From Cerina litoralis (GTDB lineage Bacteria > Bacteroidota > Bacteroidia > Flavobacteriales > Flavobacteriaceae): DNA of 56,460 nt. Below are positions 31,029 through 40,131 of the stretch, in pieces. The notes below the pieces were generated by a model. That model did not search any database. It was not told the DNA's origin and saw only the letters and a program-made list of their open reading frames with translations. The stretch is taken from NCBI GenBank assembly GCA_022008415.1, contig JAIRBC010000028.1, positions 1 to 56,460 of the forward strand, written 5' to 3'. The translations under genes were made by a program, and so were the position numbers. How positions within the stretch are numbered: the stretch's first letter is position 1; each line of letters begins with the position of its first letter.

Positions 31029-31170
31029 GCGTAGGGAAAAGAAAGGGCAAGGGGTTTTTCTCCCCTTGTGCTTTTAAGCGGCCATGATGGTGGTGGAAAA
31101 TTTGGAACAGAAGAGCTTTCTTTGCGAACGGTGGAGTGTGTCTGCTAAAAGTGTACTGGAGTTGGCTATT
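31029..31170. repeat. Duplicated hairpin-bearing segment, copy 2
   Basis: This copy has a perfect 7-bp hairpin, CAAGGGG (31048-31054) with CCCCTTG (31062-31068) around TTTTTCT, followed by GCGGCCATGATGGTG as in copy 1. The stem is kept although other bases differ, which suggests that structure matters. Confidence 0.65.
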
Positions 31171-31390
31171 TCGGTGTGATGAAATGAACCGAATTATTCG
31201 GGAGTGGAGGGTTTTAGAAAAATTACAGGAGATGCGAGAAACTAGAATTAAAAAGTTAGAAACCATTGCAGATAGCAGCAATGTGTTAGGAAATTGGAGA
31301 AAAAGATTGAAGTGATTTAACTTGCCTTGCGCCCCCTTCCTTTATTTCACCTGTCACATACCCGTTGGCGATCAATGTTATGTTAACATT

Positions 31391-31456
31391 GGTACTTGGC
31401 TGTAGAATCTGGGTAAATTTCACCTTTTCCCAATTCTTTGAGAAGGCGCTACTTGC
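31391..31456. repeat. Repeat bordering the McrBC module, copy 1
   Basis: GTACTTGGC, then TAGAATC-GG-TAAATTTCAC and a T/C-rich tract, matches 37427-37493 over about 65 bases at roughly three in four positions. Copy 1 lies just beyond the end of mcrC; copy 2 lies between the ATPase and Mrr-like genes. Together they bracket the McrBC-ATPase block in direct orientation. Confidence 0.65.
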
Positions 31457-31631
31457 TACTAAATGGCATTTAAATGACTACTATGGACTACAACCAAAGT
31501 ACAGACGAGTTTCCTCTCCGAACCTTCAGTAGGAGGAATTGATTTTTGCATATCCTGACGACCTGTTTATGTTGTTGTAGCTATCTGAAAAGATTACTTT
31601 TCTCTGTGGCTTCGTCATTGTTAGCCGTTTA

Positions 31632-32882
31632 TTAAATCCAATTGTTGACGTATTCGTTTATCTTTTTTTGCCATAACTTAATGTCCTTTTCAACACCAAT
31701 AAAAATTACGCAACATTCTTCATTACTAAGTTCCCTAGAATCGGATTTACTATGGTCATAATATAGACCTGATTTATTGTGGTTTTCAATTCCAGGATAA
31801 ACTAAAGCAACTTTGTTGGCTCCATAGAATTTCATGTAAGCAAACATTTGTCTCAAATCTTCTGAAGAGGGATTATAACCGTTTAAATTCTTCCATTTGG
31901 TATCTAATACAACACAGTCTTTGGTTCCTATATTCAAGACTATATCAGGTTTCAATTTAGACCTATATCCAGTTATTGGTTTCCAGAAATTCTTGGTGGT
32001 CTGAGCTGAAATGGTAGTTGTCTTACTTTTATGTATTCTAAGGCTCGCGTAAACAAATTGCTCCCAAAGCAAATTCATATCAAACATCAATGCAAGCACA
32101 TCATTAGTCCCTCTTTTTACATCCGGATGATAGTTTAGCAAAATCAGCTTTGCTATTTCCAGAGCATTTCTATATGGCACAATTTTCCGGTTGAAAGCAA
32201 TTTTTTCAAATAATAATTCAGTGATTCTTATATCGTGCTGCTCTGGAAATTTTAGCATTAAAGACCCTAACCTGCTAGTCAATTGTGAGTTAGTATTGAT
32301 ATAACTAAGTAGTTTTAAAGCTTTGTAAAGAATAGCATGAATGTCATGCTTCTTGTCGTAAACGGTATATTTTACATAGAAACGTTCATGATGTACTAGA
32401 TTTTGACTGATGTGTTTGGCAAAATGAATACTTCCTTTTAGGGATGTCCTGTTGCCTTCTGATTTCCGGTATTTCTTTACCAAGCCTCTACGGAGCAAGT
32501 ACTCGACTTCCTTAATATATAATTCAAAATATAAGTCAAGAATGGAATTAGACCTTACCTTTAAATCACTGCTACTTGGTGCATGGATATCAAAAATACC
32601 AACTGAACGCAGCATGGATATAAGAACGTTTCTCCAAGTTTCTACATCATTAGTTTTATCCCCTTTTGGTAAAACCTCTATGACTGTATTTCCCACCTGA
32701 ATAACACCCACATATTCATTGAATCTTACACCATTGTGAATAAGGTTGTAATAAGGCACTCCATTTTCGCCATAGAAGCTCTGTAAAGTTTTAAGTTGAA
32801 TAGGAGCTAACCTTTGTTCACCGCTATCGGTTCGAAGTCTATCGTGCTCAAAAACTATAATATTTGGTTCTTTCTTTCTCAA
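31632..32882 (-). CDS. mcrC: McrC-family nuclease subunit of a McrBC-type modification-dependent restriction system
   Basis: Cleaves DNA when driven by the McrB motor, typically on foreign DNA with modified cytosine. The 416-residue protein has the conserved N-terminal McrC segment (NEYVGVIQVGNTVIEVLPKG, about 55-74) and a C-terminal PD-(D/E)XK nuclease site, KPDIVL with Asp313 followed by LDTKWKN with Asp327 and Lys329. Length is typical. Its ATG follows the mcrB stop directly, so the genes are coupled. It is the last gene of a three-gene minus-strand operon (ATPase, mcrB, mcrC). The recognised modification may differ from E. coli McrBC, because the McrB reader domain differs. Confidence 0.93.
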   Translation of the reverse strand: MRKKEPNIIVFEHDRLRTDSGEQRLAPIQLKTLQSFYGENGVPYYNLIHNGVRFNEYVGVIQVGNTVIEVLPKGDKTNDVETWRNVLISMLRSVGIFDIHAPSSSDLKVRSNSILDLYFELYIKEVEYLLRRGLVKKYRKSEGNRTSLKGSIHFAKHISQNLVHHERFYVKYTVYDKKHDIHAILYKALKLLSYINTNSQLTSRLGSLMLKFPEQHDIRITELLFEKIAFNRKIVPYRNALEIAKLILLNYHPDVKRGTNDVLALMFDMNLLWEQFVYASLRIHKSKTTTISAQTTKNFWKPITGYRSKLKPDIVLNIGTKDCVVLDTKWKNLNGYNPSSEDLRQMFAYMKFYGANKVALVYPGIENHNKSGLYYDHSKSDSRELSNEECCVIFIGVEKDIKLWQKKINEYVNNWI

Positions 32883-35519
32883 TTAACTAGTCTTTCTTTC
32901 AAGAGTGTTCAGTGCCTGAATAAAAGTTTCATCGCTCATTTCTAGTGCGTTTCTTAGGTGATACACTTTACGCTCAATAAAAGGACTACTGTCGTAATCA
33001 TCGAATGGGGCAAAGAAGTCTTCTTCCACCTGATTTTCTCCAATGACAAAAAATCCTGAGCCAATTACCAAGCCAATCTTTCCATAATCTCCAAAGAAAT
33101 ATTCTAGAAGTAGCGGAATGATTTTGTTTTGAAAAATCGCTTTCAAACCTTCTAAACTTTTAACAGTTAAGAAATAGCTATGACCTATCACGTGGTCACT
33201 ATCTAAAAGCTTTTCAATTCGTTTATTGATTGCCACCAGTAACAGAGTAAGGTCAATACCATTTATAATGCCGTTTTCTGCTTTCCCATCGGTTTTTATC
33301 AACTCAGGTTTGGAAGGCATCTCGGTAAAACTAAACCTTCTTCTTAGGGCTGTGTCCAAAGCTTCTATACTTCTATCGGCAGTATTCATAGTACCTATGA
33401 TATGCACATTGGGGGGAACGCCAAACAAGTCTTTACTATAAGGCAATCGTACTTGTATGGCTTCTGCTTTACCTAGTCTTTTATCTTCCTCAATGAGGGT
33501 AATAAGTTCGCCAAATATTTGGGAAACGTTTCCACGATTGATTTCATCTACGATTAACACAAAGGGCTCACCAATTTTTCCTTTGTAGTCTTCCTTTTTT
33601 AAAGCTTGAACAACCTCCTTTTTATCTTCCCAAGAATATTCCCTTACAGCCTTCTTTGTTTCCATTGAAACCGGATTATTGCTTCTTATAGCATTTAATA
33701 CTGACCAGTTCGCAGTTGAATTACTGCCTCCAATAATTGATCTGAACTGTTGGTCAATATTATTCATCTCTGCCAAATTAGGAAAAGCAGTATGTAATTT
33801 TGAAAGTCGTTTTTTTGATACGGTATAGGTGTTGTCTTTACCGGGATGCTTAATAATAATGTTTCTTTGTTGTGAAATGCCGTCAATTATTACTTTACCA
33901 CCATTTTTTGTCGCTAATATGATGGGTTCTTCTACAGCTAATTTTTCTTCAATCTCTTCAACAAAATTGTCATAGACCAACGAAAAGTCCAAGACGTTTT
34001 CAGTAGCAACTGATTCCTTTTCTTTAGCTAAAGAAAAAGAGGCTTCAATACACAGCCTTCTAAAAATTCCTTCCTCCACCCGATAGATTACCGGGTCACC
34101 CTCTTTTTCGGGTTCAATTGGTTTAATTCCTTCAATAAAATCTTCATAGGTCATACTTTGATGGAAGGTTGTAAAGACAACTCTACCTTCGTCCACCTTT
34201 TGTTCAAAACGTGCCTTGATATCCGCGCGGCATAAACCAGTTAAATCTTCACCACAAAGCTCTAATGCCCTGTTTATGGTATCGTAGGTTTTCCCGGTTC
34301 CTGGAGGACCGTACAGAATCTGATTAAGTTCATGGGATGTGAGACTAGAGTTATCGTTAGTGTTTTTGTCTTTAATAAACTCAACATTGAAATAAGGTTT
34401 AAAAAGGAGCTCATTTGCTTCCGACAAATTTTCAGGTAATATTTCACTAAAAGTTGTATTGGCACTAGGGTAAAATGATTTTTTATTAGTTAAATCCTTA
34501 GGTTTTTTCCGTAGGGACGGATTGATCAGTTCTACTTCTTTATATATCCAACCATCACTATCTACTATATCATTGGGAACATAATCCCATTCATTACTTG
34601 TCAGTTTTGCTATGCCGATCAGCTCTTTGGAACCAACAGTTATATATACGTAGTCACCTACTTTTAAACTGTCCTTGAAAGCATCTGATTGACCTTTTCC
34701 AGTACTTTCATGTAAAACTATCCAATTGTTGGATTTAAACGTTTCAATAATTGGGACATCTTTTTTTGATTTAAAAGATCCGTGTGAGATTTTGTACAGC
34801 TTGTGCTGGTTAAGAGAAATAGAACTTAAGTTGTCAAATTTAGGTACGTCATTTAGCAAAAGCTGTTTGCTTTTCTCAAAATAGGAAAGCATTTCACTAT
34901 AGCTGAATTGTTCAGGACCAACAGAGACTATTGGTTTTAAATAGGTCTGATCCTTATGCTTGTGAACACCATAGCTTATTTTCCCATTATAAAACTCAAA
35001 AAAGAATTGAATTCCAACAGACTGGTTTTCCTGATGTTTATTGTAAATAGCTACCCAGTATCTTTCACTACCTTGCTGTCTTTCCCCCTGAAAATCAAAT
35101 GATACTACCTTTACTTCTGAAGAAAATCCTAAGTCACCCATTAATTTTTTTGTGAACGTTTTCACAAAATCTCTTTGTGAATTGTGTCCATAGAATGTGA
35201 TAACCGGGAATACTATAGAAAATGTTTCCTTGTAAGTTCTAAACTTATTCTCCTTTCCTTTTTTATGGTCCTCTATAAGTTCATTTAGACTCGCTTCAGT
35301 CAACGTCTCATTCGCAAGCAACTTGGCTACAATTTCTTTGCGAATATCCACTACAACACCCGATTTATTCTTGTAGTATTCTGCACATTTTTGTAGATTA
35401 CCCTTATTCACATTATTCAATGCCTCCAAAATGTTTTGGTCATTTTTATAATAGTTTTTGACAACTGTGGAAGTGTCACACAAAAGTTCGATTCCTTTTT
35501 GTATTTCTTTTTGATTCAT
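32883..35519 (-). CDS. mcrB: McrB-family AAA+ GTPase with N-terminal reader domains
   Basis: Motor and recognition subunit partnered with McrC. The 878-residue protein has an N-terminal MrcB_N/DUF3578-like part (about 65-190: NSQRDFVKTFTKKLMGDLGF, YWVAIYNKHQENQSVGIQFF), then a compact beta domain (about 265-350: WIVLHESTGKGQSDAFKDSL, VGDYVYITVGSKELIGIAKL) that looks like a PUA/EVE-type reader of modified bases. The AAA+ core follows: Walker A GPPGTGKT (about 404-411), Walker B VLIVDEINRG (about 656) and the McrB-specific MNTADRS (about 712) with an RRRF arginine motif. The reader assignment is inferred from fold-like features. It is contiguous with mcrC and 60 bases after the accessory ATPase gene. 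Confidence 0.92.
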   Translation of the reverse strand: MNQKEIQKGIELLCDTSTVVKNYYKNDQNILEALNNVNKGNLQKCAEYYKNKSGVVVDIRKEIVAKLLANETLTEASLNELIEDHKKGKENKFRTYKETFSIVFPVITFYGHNSQRDFVKTFTKKLMGDLGFSSEVKVVSFDFQGERQQGSERYWVAIYNKHQENQSVGIQFFFEFYNGKISYGVHKHKDQTYLKPIVSVGPEQFSYSEMLSYFEKSKQLLLNDVPKFDNLSSISLNQHKLYKISHGSFKSKKDVPIIETFKSNNWIVLHESTGKGQSDAFKDSLKVGDYVYITVGSKELIGIAKLTSNEWDYVPNDIVDSDGWIYKEVELINPSLRKKPKDLTNKKSFYPSANTTFSEILPENLSEANELLFKPYFNVEFIKDKNTNDNSSLTSHELNQILYGPPGTGKTYDTINRALELCGEDLTGLCRADIKARFEQKVDEGRVVFTTFHQSMTYEDFIEGIKPIEPEKEGDPVIYRVEEGIFRRLCIEASFSLAKEKESVATENVLDFSLVYDNFVEEIEEKLAVEEPIILATKNGGKVIIDGISQQRNIIIKHPGKDNTYTVSKKRLSKLHTAFPNLAEMNNIDQQFRSIIGGSNSTANWSVLNAIRSNNPVSMETKKAVREYSWEDKKEVVQALKKEDYKGKIGEPFVLIVDEINRGNVSQIFGELITLIEEDKRLGKAEAIQVRLPYSKDLFGVPPNVHIIGTMNTADRSIEALDTALRRRFSFTEMPSKPELIKTDGKAENGIINGIDLTLLLVAINKRIEKLLDSDHVIGHSYFLTVKSLEGLKAIFQNKIIPLLLEYFFGDYGKIGLVIGSGFFVIGENQVEEDFFAPFDDYDSSPFIERKVYHLRNALEMSDETFIQALNTLERKTS

Positions 35520-35578
35520 TTATTTTTTTCAAATTAGATTACAATGGTCCAGTTACAAGGCGTTTCCCTCCTGGGCGG

Positions 35579-36916
35579 CTAAGATTTTTGGCTATATGCG
35601 TTAGTTTTTATTTCAAACCTGATTTTTTCAATCAAGTCTTTCAGTAAAATTTCTTTAATATCACCTATTTCGTCTTTGTTTTCTTTTTCAAGTTTGTCTA
35701 AAGCCATCTTACAATACGCTTTAAAGAATGGATCAGAGAAAGAATATGTTCCAGAGTTTTCATCTACTCTTAATATTTCATTTCCATCACTTGAAATAAG
35801 CTTTTTCAGATATGTAGTACAATTACCTTGTGGGTAATCATGCTGTACCTCATGGATTTTTGTTAATATCTCATTGTGCGTTACGTTCTCTTTATTCAGT
35901 TTTATTATCGCATTCAAAATAAGGCGGGCATTTTTGAACTTTCGTTCCCGTTGTTTCAAGGCATTGTCGAGTTTTTCCTGATAATTATCTGCCTTATCTT
36001 TCACATAGTCTTCAATGGATTCGTTTATCACACTCGCTGGTATTTCTTTCTTTATTCTACAGGTCTTATCAATACCATTCAAATCACAATGATTATATGC
36101 TAATATATGGCAGATAGAACCTAGAGAATTGGCATAAGAAATCGTTTGTTTTACTAGGTTTTCAGGAAATTCTATATTTAGAAGTTTTGCACCATTTTCT
36201 ATAATCTTTCTTAATTCGATATTACTCAAAAGTGGTACATATGTTTCTGATAATCTAGGCTTAAGCTCCTTATTATAATTCACTACTTCCCTTGGGCTAT
36301 TTACTGCTCCTAATGCAATAATCTTAACTTCGGGATAGTCATCTGATATGTCTACAAAAGCTTTCATTACTTCCGCTAGTTTCTTTTTCTCCGCTACCTG
36401 TACTTTGTGAAAATCATCAATTAACCAGACACAATTAGCCGCACCAAGAAATTCTGCTAGCTTTTCAAAGGTCAATTGAACAGGTAAAACTCGTTGAAAT
36501 TCAGTAGACGTTTCAATAGATAACTCAGATTGAAGAGCTGAACCGATACCTGCATAAGCTATTTTTAAAGAAGGCGTGATTTTCGAAAAGCGCTTTTTGG
36601 ATTTTTTAGTTGAATAGAAGGGATTCAATTTATCAAAAGCGTTTACAATTAGTTCCTCTAAAGTTGATGTTGAGATACAGCTAGTTTTTATAAAATTTCT
36701 TTTATTCCTGTTTAAAGCTTTTCTGATTAGGGTGGTCTTTCCGCTGCCCGAATGTCCGTAAATAATCAGCTGCGTACCAACAATTTTCAAAGCCTTATCA
36801 ACCTTCTTTTCAAGATCAGGTCTATTAATGTAGTTGACTTTGGCTGCATTTGAAGGAGTAAAAACGCTTTCAAGCTGTTGTATTCTAAGTCCAAAAAAGT
36901 TAAAAATTTCTCTCAT
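35579..36916 (-). CDS. AAA/STAND-like ATPase with C-terminal winged helix, upstream of McrBC
   Basis: Predicted ATPase of 445 residues; precise function unknown. Walker A is GHSGSGKT (54-61), Walker B VWLIDDFH (163-170), followed by a sensor-like ALGAVNSPRE. The C-terminal part (about 330-420: ARLILNAIIKLNKENVTHNE, GTYSFSDPFFKAYCKMAL) looks like a winged helix, giving a layout similar to Orc/Cdc6-type or AAA_16 proteins. It is the first gene of the minus-strand block and ends 60 bases before mcrB, so it could be part of the same operon. It is not a standard McrBC component. It may sense infection, regulate the restriction genes, or be an independent defence gene. Confidence 0.75.
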   Translation of the reverse strand: MREIFNFFGLRIQQLESVFTPSNAAKVNYINRPDLEKKVDKALKIVGTQLIIYGHSGSGKTTLIRKALNRNKRNFIKTSCISTSTLEELIVNAFDKLNPFYSTKKSKKRFSKITPSLKIAYAGIGSALQSELSIETSTEFQRVLPVQLTFEKLAEFLGAANCVWLIDDFHKVQVAEKKKLAEVMKAFVDISDDYPEVKIIALGAVNSPREVVNYNKELKPRLSETYVPLLSNIELRKIIENGAKLLNIEFPENLVKQTISYANSLGSICHILAYNHCDLNGIDKTCRIKKEIPASVINESIEDYVKDKADNYQEKLDNALKQRERKFKNARLILNAIIKLNKENVTHNEILTKIHEVQHDYPQGNCTTYLKKLISSDGNEILRVDENSGTYSFSDPFFKAYCKMALDKLEKENKDEIGDIKEILLKDLIEKIRFEIKTNAYSQKS

Positions 36917-36973
36917 CTTGTTTAATTAATGCTAACTTAGAAATAGGTCAACTGATTAATTCTACTAAAGTAG

Positions 36974-37000
36974 CAAAGACTTCCCAAAACTGAGGCTAAG
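36974..37000. repeat. Module-border repeat A, copy 1
   Basis: CAAAGACTTCCCAAAACTGA (36974-36993) is identical to 41778-41797. It lies 57 bases upstream of the ATPase gene start. It belongs to a pair of intergenic segments (with repeat B at 37246) that recur beyond the HEPN-like gene. Confidence 0.8.
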
Positions 37001-37245
37001 TAAATAAGGAAAGTCGTTTTTGCACTACAATGCCACTTGTGAGGAATAAAAAATTATTGAAAACTAACTGCCCCCCATTCAAAGCGATTTAATTTCTTAT
37101 AGGCAAGTGCAATCACGAGTGGACGGATATATTTTTACTTTTAAAGACTCAATATTTGATGTAGCTCCTCTCAAAGGAATTTATAATGTGAAAATTGGGG
37201 TTTATTTAAGGGTATAAAAGGGGTCTGACTAATACCCCTAAGCAA

Positions 37246-37276
37246 GGTGGCTTATGGGCAAGGCATTCAGTTCACC
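37246..37276. repeat. Module-border repeat B, copy 1
   Basis: GGTGGCTTATGGGCAAGG followed by CATTCAGT matches GATGGCTTCCGGGCAGG plus AATTCAGT at 41867-41896. Order A then B is kept in both places, with different spacing (about 270 versus 90 bases). Confidence 0.6.
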
Positions 37277-37426
37277 AAGGGATATGAAAAGGGTTATGCT
37301 ATTAATGGTGGGGATTAACCTAAATGTCTCCTAGTTAGTGGACGAGATAACTTGCTATATACTCTCTACTTTAATTTTGTCGGTTATCGGTTATACTATC
37401 TTTGAGCAGGCTGTTTTGCTAACTCC

Positions 37427-37493
37427 AGTACTTGGCGTTAGAATCCGGATAAATTTCACATTCTCCTTATTCCTTTTGGGGTTCTACTTGACG
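37427..37493. repeat. Repeat bordering the McrBC module, copy 2
   Basis: Partner of 31391-31456, sharing GTACTTGGC, TAGAATC, GG-TAAATTTCAC and a final CTACTTG. The wider gap 36917-37543 has no gene I can support; it consists mainly of these border repeats. Confidence 0.65.
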
Positions 37494-37543
37494 TTCTTAC
37501 CTAGACTTGGAGCTGCCTACTCGATTAGATAAAGATATATTCT

Positions 37544-38476
37544 TTATCCGCGTGTAATTATTTCGTGAAGTTTCAAATAAATATTTCCTGTTTGGGAGGC
37601 ATGTCTCCGCTTACGTAACAAAAGTTGTAGTAGATCAATTCTTCCCTCTAAAACCCCCATGATGTCTGAACCTTCCATTAATATCATAAGTCGCCTACCT
37701 GTTGAATGCGCTTTAACTGCATCCTCAGAGAAGCCATTTATTGAAAGAAATAGTCCAAGTGTATTGTCAAGCTTTCGTGTCAGTTTTCCGCTAAATGCGT
37801 CTAAGTCCTGAATGCTCACTAAGTCCTGTTGCCACTTACCTTCAAAGAGAAAATCAACATTCTCAAATGTAAATCCTCCGTCAATTTGTTCACCTGTGAT
37901 TCTGAAAGATGCTTTGGGGTCTAAGTCGAACAAGGAGAAAAGGTCTTTTATTATTTTTTCAAGTTGGAAACCTCTTGCCTGTGGATTAGTTGAACCAACA
38001 AGCTTGTAAAACTCCAATTTGATTTCGTCAAGTCGCTCCTGAACACCTGTCACTTGCAACGACTTTTCATACGCTCTAGCTCTCCGTTCTTCTTGTTGCT
38101 TTTGTTGCTCAATAAGGTCTTGATGTCCTTTTATTTGTTGACGCAATGCTTCTACTGATTTCTTTGCAATTTTTGCTTTCTCTTTGCCATCATCAACCCT
38201 TTCAAGGTGTGAAAAGTCATTTATCTTACACACTTCACTCATGAGTTTCAGCAGGTCGTTTTGATAAGTATCCTGATGTCGCGCTAAGAAGTTTACAAGA
38301 GTTGAAACTATATTTCGTTTATAGTCCTCCCAGTTTAGTTTCGTTAAAATGGAGGGATCGCTTATAGTGTTCATTATGAAACTCCGCAGTTCTGCCTTAT
38401 ACCAATAGATATTTGTCAAGGCTTCTGTCAATGCGTTAATTGCTGCTCGTGCTATTAATTTTTTTACTTGTTCCAT
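37544..38476 (-). CDS. Mrr-like restriction endonuclease with coiled coil
   Basis: Probable DNA nuclease of 310 residues. The C-terminal half has an Mrr_cat-like PD-(D/E)XK core: GFQLEKIIKDLFSLF (about 169-183), Asp199 in GEQIDGGF, and Glu212-Gly-Lys214 in LFEGKW, followed by AFSGKLTRKLDNTLGLFLS. The middle (about 97-155) is rich in Lys, Glu and Gln and predicted to form a coiled coil; the N-terminal 90 residues are helical and unassigned. It stands alone on the minus strand, with gaps of 200-600 bases on both sides, so it is likely an independent defence gene. Its target is unknown. Confidence 0.8.
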   Translation of the reverse strand: MEQVKKLIARAAINALTEALTNIYWYKAELRSFIMNTISDPSILTKLNWEDYKRNIVSTLVNFLARHQDTYQNDLLKLMSEVCKINDFSHLERVDDGKEKAKIAKKSVEALRQQIKGHQDLIEQQKQQEERRARAYEKSLQVTGVQERLDEIKLEFYKLVGSTNPQARGFQLEKIIKDLFSLFDLDPKASFRITGEQIDGGFTFENVDFLFEGKWQQDLVSIQDLDAFSGKLTRKLDNTLGLFLSINGFSEDAVKAHSTGRRLMILMEGSDIMGVLEGRIDLLQLLLRKRRHASQTGNIYLKLHEIITRG

Positions 38477-38718
38477 TTCATGTGTGTTTGATTACGCCTG
38501 TCAGTAGGGAATGCCAGCTAACGATTTTGCCAAAAAAGTAGGGCGGTCGGTAAGCTGTACCATTTCTGGGTTTCCGTAATTAAGGCTTTTGCATTTTGAT
38601 TTTATATTTATATTCAAGAGCTAAATTAAAAGATTTACCGTTCTTTATAAATACGCCCTAACCTTTGAACCAAAGGCTTTCTTCCCTATTTACTATGAGC
38701 CATTCTTACAGCACATTT

Positions 38719-39675
38719 TTATACCAGCCCGTTTTCGTTAATGTATTTTTCTACATTTCTAATTTCGGTCTCTGTAAAGTCCTTGATTTTCTTGTTTGTC
38801 ATTTGGTATGGAATTCTTAAAGTGGGATTGAACCCATTTTCAATTGGTAATAAATCTTTCAAAAAGTCTCTGAATGCTCTTTGTCTAATTCTATTATCTT
38901 GTTCTTCCCCTTCTAACATTGCAGGAAATAACGGGTCCACACTTTTTAGCCTTGTAAATCCAGATTTACCAGGTTTTATTTCAATTCCATCATTTAATTC
39001 CATGTATACCCGTATTGGAAACTTGATGTCAATTTTATCATAAAAGCCAAGCGTTATTTTTCTAAACTGATTGAAATGCTGCTTTTCATCAAATTCAATA
39101 GCAAAATTGAATGGTTCTCCGATCCATAAGTCGAAGGATTGTCTTTGTTTTATATTTTTTTCTGTTAACTCGTTAAATCTTTCTTTAAGCGAATATTGGT
39201 TTTCCGTGAGTTCTGAATAGAGTCTGCTTAACTCAGGACGATTTTCCAATAATTGTGTTGAGGGATTTGATAAAAGCCATTCCGGTTTATATTCATAGAA
39301 GCATGGTGGTTTCTTGTTATATTTATTCTTAATTAGGTTTACAATTAACTCACCAATTGGAGTTAACTTATGTCCGTCCGTTGAAATTGCCTTTTCCGTT
39401 TTTGTTTCCTTGTTAGAATTCGAATTGAGAACTGGTTTTGGATTTCTTAAAATCTTTTTAGAATTGGGAATCTGCCAATTCACTCCTATTTGGTATGCAT
39501 GGGGAATTTGTCCTTTTCGCAGGATTTTTCTAATTGGTAATCCTGGTCTTGATTGCGAATCGTTTAAAAGTCCCTTTGCTTCAAGGTATGGATTAATCTC
39601 AACGGGAGTTGTTATCTTTTGACGTTTAATTTCAAGATAATCGTCTATCGCATTTATTATTCTTTCAATGTCCAT
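38719..39675 (-). CDS. Uncharacterised protein with a nuclease-like EFDEKQHF motif
   Basis: I do not recognise the family with certainty. The 318-residue protein has an N-terminal segment (about 1-75) with GLPIRKILRKGQIPHAYQIG, a linker rich in Asn, Lys and Ser (about 78-100), and a C-terminal half with FDLWIGEPFNFAIEFDEKQH (181-200). The Glu-x-Asp-Glu-Lys-Gln-His cluster resembles PD-(D/E)XK nuclease sites of the DUF559 or Vsr type, where an acidic residue and an aromatic-flanked His follow a beta strand. It sits between the Mrr-like and secreted-protein genes, with its own spacing. A defence or DNA-processing role is inferred from motif and context only. Confidence 0.55.
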   Translation of the reverse strand: MDIERIINAIDDYLEIKRQKITTPVEINPYLEAKGLLNDSQSRPGLPIRKILRKGQIPHAYQIGVNWQIPNSKKILRNPKPVLNSNSNKETKTEKAISTDGHKLTPIGELIVNLIKNKYNKKPPCFYEYKPEWLLSNPSTQLLENRPELSRLYSELTENQYSLKERFNELTEKNIKQRQSFDLWIGEPFNFAIEFDEKQHFNQFRKITLGFYDKIDIKFPIRVYMELNDGIEIKPGKSGFTRLKSVDPLFPAMLEGEEQDNRIRQRAFRDFLKDLLPIENGFNPTLRIPYQMTNKKIKDFTETEIRNVEKYINENGLV

Positions 39676-40131
39676 TACTGTATATTTTCTAAGAAATGTG
39701 CTGTTATAGTTGAGTGTTTCTGTAGATTTTGAGTTAATAGAACCGGCTCCTCAACTATTCCAAAAACTAATTTATAAATAAAATCTCGTTTTGTAACCTT
39801 TAACCCGAGAATGCAGTAACGCATGGTTTGCGCCCAGTGGGGGCGTCTTTGCCATATCTAAGATATAGTATTAATCTAGATTATGGGAAGGGGTGACGCC
39901 TTAAATCATTAGTAAGTTGTATGGTCGACGTCCGTGAGGATGGTACTGAATAAAAGTGGGACTACAAAACTCAATATTGATTTACACTAATCTAATTCGA
40001 CGCTATGAGGTTCTATTAGCAAGCATATCATTGTGACTTGCTAACCGTCATATACGAGACCCTTACGTATGCTGGCATGAGAGGTGCTATCCGTCAGTTT
40101 CTGGCGGAGCCTTCTACTCGACTATGAGCTT
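39676..40131. other. Intergenic stretch with short repeats
   Basis: No gene is supported in these 456 bases. ACTTGCTAACCGTCA at 40036-40050 and TGCTATCCGTCA at 40085-40096 repeat the left side of the hairpin at 30422-30436. TCCGTCAG (40090-40097) and CTGGCGGA nearby form a near-perfect stem, and GCGCCC with GGGCGT form another at 39830-39846. The content is consistent with recombination borders. Confidence 0.5.

Larger units (their letters stand above)
30356..31631. other. Repeat-rich non-coding region upstream of mobC (candidate oriT region)
   Basis: No convincing gene lies in these 1276 bases; short open frames are explained by a repeated segment read in translation. It holds a perfect hairpin (30428-30445), a phased CCATAT cluster (30515-30575), two copies of a hairpin-bearing segment (30619 and 31029) and one copy of a repeat shared with 37427 (31391). 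The load of structure suggests an origin of transfer or replication, or a small RNA. Confidence 0.55.

Noticed and set aside
30638-31281. Two minus-strand open frames (30638-30844 and 30976-31281) with similar peptide text
   Set aside because: The similarity comes from the duplicated hairpin-bearing DNA; the frames have no family resemblance and different ends.
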